Assembly: GCA_030681375.1 (NCBI GenBank)
Contig: JAUXWM010000045.1
Span: forward strand, 1-36,619
Reading direction: 5' to 3'
DNA from: Gallionella sp.
GTDB lineage: Bacteria; Pseudomonadota; Gammaproteobacteria; Burkholderiales; Gallionellaceae
Length of the DNA stretch: 36,619 nucleotides
In this document: piece by piece, positions 18,138 to 25,805 of the stretch
Layout: every line of letters begins with the position of its first letter
Numbering within the stretch: the first letter of the stretch is position 1
The notes under the pieces: model-generated
The model's database searches: none
What the model saw: the letters and a program-made list of their open reading frames with translations, nothing else
What the model was told of the DNA's origin: nothing
Translations under genes and position numbers: made by a program

Positions 18138-18222
18138 TGGTGCGAAAGGAGAGACTCGAACTCTCACGTCTTACAACGCTGGAACCTAAATCCAGTGCGT
18201 CTACCAATTCCGCCACTTTCGC
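18138..18222 (-). tRNA. tRNA-Leu (anticodon TAG)
   Basis: An 85-base class II tRNA with acceptor stem GCGAAAG/CTTTCGC, D-arm with AATTGGTAGACGC, anticodon stem CTGGA/TCCAG with loop giving UAG, a variable arm (CGTTGTAAGACGTG region), T-loop GTTCGAGTC and an encoded CCA. It stands alone; its 3' side faces the small accessory stretch at 17.0-18.1 kb, the usual side for island integration. Confidence 0.97.
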
Positions 18223-18248
18223 GCTGAATACTCCAGCTACAGGCGGCG

Positions 18249-18257
18249 ATTATAGCA
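18249..18257 (-). promoter_or_regulatory. Extended -10 promoter of tRNA-Leu
   Basis: On the minus strand the site reads TGCTATAAT, a consensus -10 with the extended TGn element, followed by a GC-rich discriminator (CGCCGCC) typical of stringently controlled stable RNA promoters. Transcription would begin near 18242, 20 bases before the tRNA. No strong -35 is seen at 17 bases. Confidence 0.6.
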
Positions 18258-18327
18258 TCACTCTTGCGCGCTTCGTGCAATTGTCACAATTACTGGATAC
18301 ATCATTGATGTCGGCAACTAAATGGCC

Positions 18328-18487
18328 GCCATTCCTGCGCATGCGGGAATCCAGCGCAAAAATCCGCGCAGCGGTTCAAAACCCAAATTTTGTCCCGCTG
18401 CGCGGGTATCTTTAAATTATCTGGATTCCCGCTTTGCGAGCAGCCGCTTCGCGACTTGCCTGCTTACCTCTCAGCGCGGGAATGACG
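18328..18487. repeat. dRS3-like palindromes (ATTCCY-N8-GGGAAT)
   Basis: ATTCCT-N8-GGGAAT at 18331-18350 fits the Neisseria dRS3 form ATTCCC-N8-GGGAAT with one change. A second, larger palindrome follows: CTGGATTCCCGC at 18421-18432 facing GCGGGAATGACG at 18476-18487. The pair fills most of the gap between tRNA-Leu and the giant gene. No gene is seen in 18223-18574. In Neisseria such sequences are targets for insertion sequences and filamentous phage. Confidence 0.7.
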
Positions 18488-18574
18488 CAGCCTCGTTAAA
18501 TCAGTTTTATGGCCTATTCCATAAGCTGCGTTACAGCAGAAGCAGATAACAGCAACCACTTATCGCGACGTCAG

Positions 18575-21500
18575 TTAATTTTCAGTCTTTTCAGACTTAA
18601 GCTGCCGGGATAGCTTCAATCTGCCCAGACTGAGCGAGGGTTCATCAGTCTGCGCCTCTTGCAATACGGGTAGCTGCTTTACCGAATCCGCTGGTTTGGG
18701 CAGCTGCACACTCACTGCGCTATTGCGCGCATTAAAAAATGACCAGGAATAACCGGACAAGGCCGCGACCGAGATCAACCCGGCCATTTTTGCTGCCTTA
18801 ACCCACTGCCGGTTTCTGCGCAGTCGTGCTTGTAATTGGTAAGGCGCCAATTCAACACGCGTTTGTTCGACATGCACGCGCAGCCGCTCATTTTCCTGCT
18901 CATCCTGCTCAGCCAGTTGCTGTGCGAGCAAAGTGGCCTGCCTAGCCAGCTTCGCCCTTTCCTGCGCTTCTACGGCAGCGATCCGTTCGGCAGAAATATG
19001 CCTTGCGGCGGCGGCATTTTCTTCTGTTTCCGCAGCGAGTCGTTGTTCTGTTTCAGCCAGCAATTGTTGTTCGGTCTGTAATTTGGCCTGTTGCTGCTCC
19101 AGCCATTTTTGTTGCTCCTGCTGCTGTTGTGCCGCGAGCTTTTCACTTTGTTCGGCGATAGCGGCCAGTTCAGCCGCCGCCTGAAGCTCAAGCTGTTCGG
19201 TTTGCAGTTTCGCCTGCTCTGCCAGCAGGATGCGTTGCTGTTGATCCATGCGTTGCGCACTGATCTCCGCGCTATCAAGCGCTATCGCTTCTATTTGCTG
19301 CTGAATCTCGCTCCACTTGGCATCTGCCTGCTGCTGCGCTGCCTGCTCAGCCGCAATCTTCTCCTCTTCCGCCTGGATTAAGCGTTGCTCGGCTTCAATT
19401 CTATCCTGTCTGGATTGCGCAGAATTTTCCGCTATCGTCAGCTTGAACGACAAGGCCTCTTGCAGGGCGCATTCCCGCTCATGCAATTGTCTGGCCTCTT
19501 CGGCCAACTGTTTTTCCATGCGCTCGCGTTCCACGAGCGCCAGCCTGGCGGTCTCGGCAATTTGCAGGCGTTGCTCCGTTGCGGCGACTGCCAATTCCTC
19601 AAGATGGACTTGTTCGCGCTCAGCTTCCGCGGCACGGCGTTGCAGCGCCTCATGCTCAGCGGCCAATCGTCTGGCTTGCTCAATTACGGCTAGCTTCTTC
19701 TGCTCAGCTTCGTATGCCTGTTGTTCCGCAGTGAGTCGCGCCTGTACAACGGCTTCCGCTTGCGCTTCGAGTGCGACGCGCTGCTCAAGCTGCACGCGCA
19801 ACTCGCGCTCATGCTCCAGAGATTGCCGCTCCTTCTCCAGCAACTGCAACGCCAACTGTTCTCGTTCTACGGCCACCCGCCCGGCGGCCTCGGCGATTTG
19901 CACGCGCTGCTGCGTTGCGGCCACGGTCGCTTCATTGCTGCGAATATTCGCCTGTTCGGTTTCAACAAGCGTGCGTTGCACCTCCGCATACTCACTGGCC
20001 ATGCGCTGCAGCTGTTGCTCTGCGGCTATTTTCTCCAGTTCAGCCTCGCAGCCCTGCTGCTCCGCTTCGATGCGCGCCCGAATCGCCAACCCTGCTTCTG
20101 CTGCAAGCGATTGTTTATGGGCTATCTTTTCCTGTAATTCGCGTTCCAGCTCGAACTGTCTGGCGGCCTGTCCGGCCAGTTCACTTTCCATCTCCGCGCG
20201 CGCAAGCACAGCCTCTCTGGCCACTTCGGTCATGTGCACGCGTTGTTGCAGGGCAATAATCGCCGATTCATCACGGCGTATATTTTCCTGCTCGGCTTCA
20301 GCAAGCTGGCGTTGTGCTTCTTCATACTCCTGAGCCAGACGCAGCGCCTGTTGCTCCGCCGCTATTTTTTCCTGCTCGGCCTCGCATGCTTGCTGTTCAG
20401 CCGCGATGCGTGCCTGCAATGCTTTTGCCGCTTCTGCTTCGAGTGCGCACCGTTGATCCTGCTGCGCCTGCAATTCATGCTCAACTGCCAGCCGCTGTTG
20501 CTCCTGCTCCAGCTGATGCAAGGTCATCTGCTCGCGTTCCCCGGCAACCAGTCTGGCTGCCTCGGCAATCTGGTCACGCTGCCGTGTTGTGGCGATAGCC
20601 GATTCCTCCAGACGAGCTCGTTCCTGTTCCACGGCAATCGCCTGCTGCTGCGCCTCAGCATGCACCTGAGCTAGGCGCAGCACTTGTTGCTCTGCGGCAA
20701 TTTTCTCCTGTTCGAGCGCACAAGCCTGTTGTTCCGCCGCGATGCGTGCCTGCACAGCAGCCACCGCCTCCGCTTCCAGTGCGGCGCGCTGTTCTAACTG
20801 CGCCTGCAACTCGCGCTCATCTGCCAGGCGTTGCTGCTCTAACGCAGTCAGCCGCTGCGCCTCCTGTTCGCGTTCCAATGCAGCCTGCATGGCCACATGG
20901 GCAATCTGTTCGAGCTGCGTGCTTGCAGCGATAGCCGCTTCATCACTGCGCATCCTGGCCTGCGCGGCTTCCGCGAGCTGACGTTGCGCGGCCTCATGCG
21001 CAACGGCCATTTGCATGGCCTGTTGTTCTGCTGCCATTTTCGCCTGCTCAGTCTCACTTGCCTGCTGTTCCGCTGCGATGCGTGCCTGCACGGCGGCCAC
21101 AGCCTCCGCTTCGAGTGCAGCGCGCTGTTCTAGCTGCGCCTGCAACTCGCGCTCGTGCGCCAGACGTTGCTGCTCTAGCGCAGTCAGCCGCTGCGCCTCC
21201 TGTTCGCGCTCCAACGCGGCCTGCATGGCTTCATGAGCAACACGTTCGAGCTGGCCTACTTCAGCGATAGCCGCTTCATCACTGCGCATCCTGGCCTGCG
21301 CGGCTTCCGCGAGCTGACGTTGCGCGGCCTCATGCGCAACGGCCATTTGCATGGCCTGTTGTTCTGCTGCCATTTTCGCCTGCTCAGCCTCGCTCGCCTG
21401 CTGTTCCGCTGCGATGCGTGCCTGCACGGCAGCCACCGCCTCCGCTTCGAGTGCAGCGCGCTGTACTAGCTGTGCCTGCAACTCGCGCTCGTGCGCCAGG

Positions 21501-24493
21501 CGTTGCTGCTCTTGCGCGGTCAGCCGCAAAGCCATCTGCTCACGTTCTGCGGCAGTTTGCCTGGCTTCTGTAGCCACTTGCTCAAGCTGATTGATTGCAG
21601 CAATGGCTGATTCACCCCGGCGGATTCGAGCCTGTTCGGCATCCATAAACTGGCGCTGCGCTTTTTCCAGCTCCTCAGCCAACTGCTGCGCCTGTTGTTC
21701 GGCGGCAATTTTTTCCTGCGCTGCCAGCTGCGCCTGTTGTTCGGCGGAAATACGCAATTGAAGTGCGACATCCACCTCGGCTTCGATGGCGCCTCGTTGC
21801 AGCAGTTGTTCCTGCAATTCACGCTCATGCGCCAGACGTTGCTGCGCGACTCCGGCCAACTGCTCTTCCATCCGCTTGCGTTCTTCAGCTGCCTGTCTGG
21901 CCATCTCAGCAGCCTGCACGCGCTGCTGCTTCGCGGCTATCGCCGATTCGGCACTGCGCGTTTTTTCCTGCTCAGCCTCAATAGCCTGGCGCTGCGCCTC
22001 CTCAAGTTCAAGCGCCGCACGCAAAGCCTGTTGCTCTGCCGCGAGTCGCGCCTGCACGGCAACCGCCGCCTCGGCTTCACGCGCCAGGCGTTGCGCCAGT
22101 TGTTGCTGCAATTCGCGCTCCTGCTCCAGCCCCAACTGCTCTTGCTGCGCCAACTGCAAGGCCATCTGCTCGCGTTCCACGGCCGCCTGACTGAGCGCTG
22201 TACTCGCCTCCGCCTGCTTACGCGCCGCAACGACGGCCATTGCCTCGCTGCGGGTGCGTGCCTGCTCCGCCTCGACCGCCTTGCGCGCTTCGGCAAGCCG
22301 CTGCATCGCCATATTTTCGGCACGTTGCAAAGCCTGCTCGTGTTCCAGCCTGACCTCGTTCATTTGCTGTTGCAAAGCGGCTGTCGCGAGTGCCTCGGCG
22401 CGCAGGTATTCCTCTTGCTGTTTGAGCAACTGATTTTCCACATCGGCATGGTGTTTGGCGACATTCAAGGCGCGTAATGCCACCTGTTCCTTCTCCTGCG
22501 CGTCCCGAATCGCCTGCTGATTGTGCTGCAGGGTCGCTTCTGCAATCGCTTTCGCACGGGATTCCGTTTCGATACGCTGATTGTCCGATTCGATGGCAAG
22601 CAATTCTGCCGCCATTCTGGCCTCGATTTCCGCGATGGCTCGCGCTTCTGCGGCCAACTGATCCTGGGCTACCTGCTGCGCTGCGCTTGCCAGTTCCGCC
22701 CGGCGCAACGCTTGCTGATTCACCTGCTGCAAAGCCGATGCATTTTGTTGTGCGGCCTCTATCAGCGCCTGTTCGGCCTGCAAGTTGGCCGCAATCAGCG
22801 ACTGCTCTTGCGCCAGTGCTTCAGCACGCAATTGGGCTGATTGCAATGCCGCGTTCTGCAAGCGGAATTTTTCCTGTAAGGCCTGCTCTGCCTGACGTTC
22901 CGCCTGTTCACGCTGCTGCTCGAATTTCAGCAACTGCTGCTCAAGCAGGGTATTTTCCTCTGCCGCTGCCTGTGCCAGTTTTGCAGCCGCGACACGTTCA
23001 TTGGCGACTGTGAGCGCCTGCACTTCGGCTTGCAATTGCAACTCCAGCTCCTGCGCAGACTGCATCTCCACCTCGGCGCGTTGTTGCGCATACACCCGCT
23101 GATCCCGTTCTGTTGCCAACTTCTGCGCTGCGACCTGTACTGCCAGATTCTCGCTGGCCAACCTTTCATCCGCTTCTTGTGTCGCCTGCAGCAACAAGGC
23201 ATGCGCTTGCTCATGCTGATCGGCTGCGCTTTGGTCAGCCTCGGCTTTAGCACGCAATAACGCGCTTACTTCCTGCTCGACCCTGACTTTACGTTCCGCC
23301 TCGGCGCTGGCGGCCGCTTCAGTTTCAGCACGCTGTTTCGCCGCCTGATAAGCCTGTTGCTCATACTGTGTGCGCTTTTCAGCATCGGCGCGCGCCTGCT
23401 CGTCAGCCAAACGGCGCTGATTGGCCGATTTGAGCGCGGATTGCTCCGCTGCGGCTCTCGCTTCAGCAGCCTGTTCGGCTTCGCGATCCGCTTGCAGCCT
23501 GGCTTCAATTTCCGCAAGCGCCTGCGATTCGGCACGAGCTCTGGCCATGACTGCTTCTGCTGCAAGCTGCTCGGCTTCCAGCTTTGCTTTAAGCTGCTCG
23601 ACCGTTCCCTGCTCCTGACGGACTTTTTCCTGCACTACGCGTGCAATAGCCTGATCCGTAGAGTTTTTTTCCTGCGCAAGCCGGGTGGCCTGTTGCTCCA
23701 GTCTGGCGCGATTTTCCGCTGCCTGAAGCGCGTTGCGCTCAGCCTTGATACGCTGTTTGCTTTGCTCTGCCTCATGCGCTTCTTTGTCGGCTTTTTCTCT
23801 GGCAAGACGTAATTCCTCCGCCTCGCTTTCAACACGCAAACGTGCCGCTTCACGTAATTGCGCTTCGATTTGCAACTTTTCTTCAGTCTGGCTATGCAGC
23901 AATTGCTCTGCGGCCATGCGTTCAGCAACGGCTTGATCCGCCTGCGCCTGAAACTGATCTATTTCGAGCCGAATAGCGCGCATTTCAGCCTCAGCGCGTT
24001 GTTGTGCCGCCTGTTCCGCCTGACTTTGCTGTGCAATCAATACCTGTAGCTCGCGCTCAGCCTTGACCTTGTCATCCGCCGCCGCACGGGCGGTTTGTTC
24101 GGCTTGCAAACGCAGCGTCAGCTCTTCCTGCGCCATGCGTTCGGCCCGCAGCTTCGCTTTACTTTCTTCCTCCAGCCGCATGGCGATCAACAATTTCGCC
24201 CGCAATTCCTGCGTCAGTTGTTTCTCGACCTCCAGCTTGGTTTGGGCGACTTCAGAGAGCCGCATTTCATCCTGACACTTGGCCTCAAGCTGAGCAATCA
24301 GTTCCATTTCAGTGCGCGCACGCGCCTGAGCTATGGCACGACCATGCGCTTCGGCACGGGCCCGCGCCTGCGCGGAAAACCCGGCTTCCATCTCGGCTTC
24401 CAGATGCGCGCGCGCTTCCTGTATAGCCTGAGATTCAGCGATAATTTCTTCGCTATCGTTACCAACCAAACGAATTTTGGGGGGAGTCGCCAT
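18575..24493 (-). CDS. Giant tail-anchored, proline-free coiled-coil protein (1972 residues)
   Basis: After a short head (MATPPKIRLVGND) the chain is almost wholly Ala, Glu, Gln, Arg and Leu in heptad-like order, with no proline between residue 5 and about residue 1884. One membrane helix (about 1903-1922, MAGLISVAALSGYSW) is preceded by a basic cluster (RLRRNRQWVKAAK) and followed by about 50 residues, so the long part should be cytoplasmic and the tail periplasmic. As a continuous helix of 0.15 nm per residue it would span about 280 nm. Residues of roughly 815-1590 form repeats of 112 residues (16 heptads). AGGG eight bases before the ATG fixes the start, and the frame is closed by a stop further upstream. 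I recognise no family; TolA-like, IncA-like or cytoskeletal coiled-coil similarity would be compositional. No partner gene adjoins except a doubtful small membrane ORF. Confidence 0.88.
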   Translation of the reverse strand: MATPPKIRLVGNDSEEIIAESQAIQEARAHLEAEMEAGFSAQARARAEAHGRAIAQARARTEMELIAQLEAKCQDEMRLSEVAQTKLEVEKQLTQELRAKLLIAMRLEEESKAKLRAERMAQEELTLRLQAEQTARAAADDKVKAERELQVLIAQQSQAEQAAQQRAEAEMRAIRLEIDQFQAQADQAVAERMAAEQLLHSQTEEKLQIEAQLREAARLRVESEAEELRLAREKADKEAHEAEQSKQRIKAERNALQAAENRARLEQQATRLAQEKNSTDQAIARVVQEKVRQEQGTVEQLKAKLEAEQLAAEAVMARARAESQALAEIEARLQADREAEQAAEARAAAEQSALKSANQRRLADEQARADAEKRTQYEQQAYQAAKQRAETEAAASAEAERKVRVEQEVSALLRAKAEADQSAADQHEQAHALLLQATQEADERLASENLAVQVAAQKLATERDQRVYAQQRAEVEMQSAQELELQLQAEVQALTVANERVAAAKLAQAAAEENTLLEQQLLKFEQQREQAERQAEQALQEKFRLQNAALQSAQLRAEALAQEQSLIAANLQAEQALIEAAQQNASALQQVNQQALRRAELASAAQQVAQDQLAAEARAIAEIEARMAAELLAIESDNQRIETESRAKAIAEATLQHNQQAIRDAQEKEQVALRALNVAKHHADVENQLLKQQEEYLRAEALATAALQQQMNEVRLEHEQALQRAENMAMQRLAEARKAVEAEQARTRSEAMAVVAARKQAEASTALSQAAVEREQMALQLAQQEQLGLEQERELQQQLAQRLAREAEAAVAVQARLAAEQQALRAALELEEAQRQAIEAEQEKTRSAESAIAAKQQRVQAAEMARQAAEERKRMEEQLAGVAQQRLAHERELQEQLLQRGAIEAEVDVALQLRISAEQQAQLAAQEKIAAEQQAQQLAEELEKAQRQFMDAEQARIRRGESAIAAINQLEQVATEARQTAAEREQMALRLTAQEQQRLAHERELQAQLVQRAALEAEAVAAVQARIAAEQQASEAEQAKMAAEQQAMQMAVAHEAAQRQLAEAAQARMRSDEAAIAEVGQLERVAHEAMQAALEREQEAQRLTALEQQRLAHERELQAQLEQRAALEAEAVAAVQARIAAEQQASETEQAKMAAEQQAMQMAVAHEAAQRQLAEAAQARMRSDEAAIAASTQLEQIAHVAMQAALEREQEAQRLTALEQQRLADERELQAQLEQRAALEAEAVAAVQARIAAEQQACALEQEKIAAEQQVLRLAQVHAEAQQQAIAVEQERARLEESAIATTRQRDQIAEAARLVAGEREQMTLHQLEQEQQRLAVEHELQAQQDQRCALEAEAAKALQARIAAEQQACEAEQEKIAAEQQALRLAQEYEEAQRQLAEAEQENIRRDESAIIALQQRVHMTEVAREAVLARAEMESELAGQAARQFELERELQEKIAHKQSLAAEAGLAIRARIEAEQQGCEAELEKIAAEQQLQRMASEYAEVQRTLVETEQANIRSNEATVAATQQRVQIAEAAGRVAVEREQLALQLLEKERQSLEHERELRVQLEQRVALEAQAEAVVQARLTAEQQAYEAEQKKLAVIEQARRLAAEHEALQRRAAEAEREQVHLEELAVAATEQRLQIAETARLALVERERMEKQLAEEARQLHERECALQEALSFKLTIAENSAQSRQDRIEAEQRLIQAEEEKIAAEQAAQQQADAKWSEIQQQIEAIALDSAEISAQRMDQQQRILLAEQAKLQTEQLELQAAAELAAIAEQSEKLAAQQQQEQQKWLEQQQAKLQTEQQLLAETEQRLAAETEENAAAARHISAERIAAVEAQERAKLARQATLLAQQLAEQDEQENERLRVHVEQTRVELAPYQLQARLRRNRQWVKAAKMAGLISVAALSGYSWSFFNARNSAVSVQLPKPADSVKQLPVLQEAQTDEPSLSLGRLKLSRQLKSEKTEN
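19733..22042. repeat. 336-bp tandem repeats inside the giant coiled-coil gene
   Basis: The same landmark (a GATGCGTGCCTG-like word) recurs at 19733, 20069, 20405, 20741, 21077, 21413 and 21749, spaced exactly 336 bp, and again at 22043 after 294 bp. These are 112 and 98 codons, or 16 and 14 heptads. Units beginning at about 20741, 21077 and 21413 are nearly identical over long stretches (for example 20941-21050 and 21277-21386), pointing to recent duplication or gene conversion; outer units have diverged. Confidence 0.9.
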
Positions 24494-24645
24494 GGTGTTA
24501 CCCTGTAACGCGCATTACTACGCGCCACGCCTGTTCTGTAAGTCTGCGACAATAGCAAGAGAGCGGGCATACTGACAAGCAAAGCGCTCAATAAAACAAC
24601 AAACCAGACTATTTCCGGCTGTGTCAGCGCGGTTAGGGAATTCAT
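24331..24645 (-). CDS. Doubtful small membrane protein overlapping the start of the giant gene
   Basis: The frame from ATG 24645 begins MNSLTALTQPEIVWFVVLLS and continues with a strong membrane helix (to about residue 33), then basic residues. It runs 163 bases into the giant gene in another frame, where its composition (many Arg, Pro, Trp) looks like out-of-frame translation. A GGA lies six bases before the ATG. It starts 23 bases from the divergent aldo/keto reductase gene. The hydrophobic N-terminus is convincing, the overlapping tail is not; it could be a short upstream gene that has lost its stop or a chance frame. Confidence 0.3.
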   Translation of the reverse strand: MNSLTALTQPEIVWFVVLLSALLVSMPALLLLSQTYRTGVARSNARYRVTPWRLPPKFVWLVTIAKKLSLNLRLYRKRARIWKPRWKPGFPRRRGPVPKRMVVP

Positions 24646-24667
24646 ATGAATCCGGGGGTAAGCGATC

Positions 24668-25702
24668 ATGGAGTACCGACAACTAGGCAGCAGTGATTTA
24701 CGGGTATCCGCCTTATGCCTGGGCACGATGACCTATGGCGAACAGAACAGCGAGCAGGACGCACATGAGCAACTCGACTATGCGGTGGCGCACGGGGTGA
24801 ACTTCATTGATACGGCGGAAATGTATCCGGTCGCACCGCGTGCGCAAACCCAAGGTCGCACCGAGCGTTATATCGGCTCCTGGCTCAAGCACCAGCCACG
24901 CGACCGGCTCATTATCGCCAGCAAGATCGCCGGGCCTGCGCGCGGCTTTGGCTGGATACGCAACGGCCCGCGCATCAATCGCGAACAGATTAACGCCGCC
25001 ATTGATTCCAGCCTGCTGCGCCTGCAGACCGACTATTTGGATTTATACCAGATACACTGGCCTGATCGTTACGTGCCGATGTTCGGCGCGAGCAGCTACG
25101 ATGCGGCGCAGGAGCATGACAGCGTGCCCATAGCCGAGCAACTGCTGGCACTTTCCGAACTGGTCAAGGCGGGGAAAATCAGGCATATCGGTCTGTCCAA
25201 CGAGACACCCTGGGGCGTGAGCGAATTCATACGCTGCGCCGAAGCGCTGGGCCTGCCCAGAATAGTCTCGATACAAAATGCCTACCACCTGATGAACCGT
25301 ACTTTTGAGTGCGGACTGGCAGAAACCTGCCATCACGCCGAAATCGGACTGTTAGCCTACAGCCCGCTCGCATTCGGCCATCTCACCGGCAAATATCTGG
25401 ACAACCCGCACGCTCAGGGACGCATCACCCTGTTTCCCGGATTTGGTCAGCGTTACCAAAAAATAAATGTGCCCGCCGCCAGTGCTGCCTATGTACAAAT
25501 CGCGCGACAGGCCGGGCTCAGCCCCGCCCAGATGGCACTGGCCTACGCCCGCACTCGCTGGTTTACCGGCAGCGTCATACTGGGTGCAACCACCTTGGCG
25601 CAACTCAAGGAAAATCTGAATAGCCACGCTGTGACACTCTCGGCAGAGGTGCTGGAGCAAATCGAGGCCGTGCATAAACAGTACCCCGACCCTGCCCCCT
25701 GA
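24668..25702 (+). CDS. Aldo/keto reductase, Tas-like
   Basis: A 344-residue NADP(H)-dependent oxidoreductase with a TIM-barrel fold. The catalytic tetrad is visible: Asp48 (FIDTAEMYP), Tyr53, Lys86 (ASKIAGP) and His130 (YQIHWPD). The insert after Tyr53 (PVAPRAQTQGRTERYIG) and the HWPDRYVPMFG segment are those of the E. coli Tas (tyrosine auxotrophy suppressor) group, whose physiological substrate is uncertain. GGGGGTAAG precedes the ATG. It is transcribed away from the giant gene and stands 103 bases before acnA. Confidence 0.92.
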   Translation: MEYRQLGSSDLRVSALCLGTMTYGEQNSEQDAHEQLDYAVAHGVNFIDTAEMYPVAPRAQTQGRTERYIGSWLKHQPRDRLIIASKIAGPARGFGWIRNGPRINREQINAAIDSSLLRLQTDYLDLYQIHWPDRYVPMFGASSYDAAQEHDSVPIAEQLLALSELVKAGKIRHIGLSNETPWGVSEFIRCAEALGLPRIVSIQNAYHLMNRTFECGLAETCHHAEIGLLAYSPLAFGHLTGKYLDNPHAQGRITLFPGFGQRYQKINVPAASAAYVQIARQAGLSPAQMALAYARTRWFTGSVILGATTLAQLKENLNSHAVTLSAEVLEQIEAVHKQYPDPAP

Positions 25703-25761
25703 AATCAGCCCAGACACGCTGTTCACGGCGGCTAGCGCCCCACCCGTCCGGCGTAACTGGT

Positions 25762-25767
25762 TATAAT
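25762..25767 (+). promoter_or_regulatory. Candidate -10 box of acnA
   Basis: A consensus TATAAT lies 38 bases before the acnA ATG in the 103-base gap after the aldo/keto reductase gene. No convincing -35 is seen at the usual spacing. Confidence 0.45.
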
Positions 25768-25805
25768 CACGACCTCACTCATCTCGCGTATCCGGAGCTT
25801 TTGCC

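Noticed and set aside
18836..24508. Many long plus-strand and out-of-frame open frames (up to 338 codons) across the giant gene
   Set aside because: They are Cys/Ser/Ala- or Arg-rich by-products of the repetitive Glu/Gln/Ala codons on the other strand, lack ribosome binding sites and look like no protein family.
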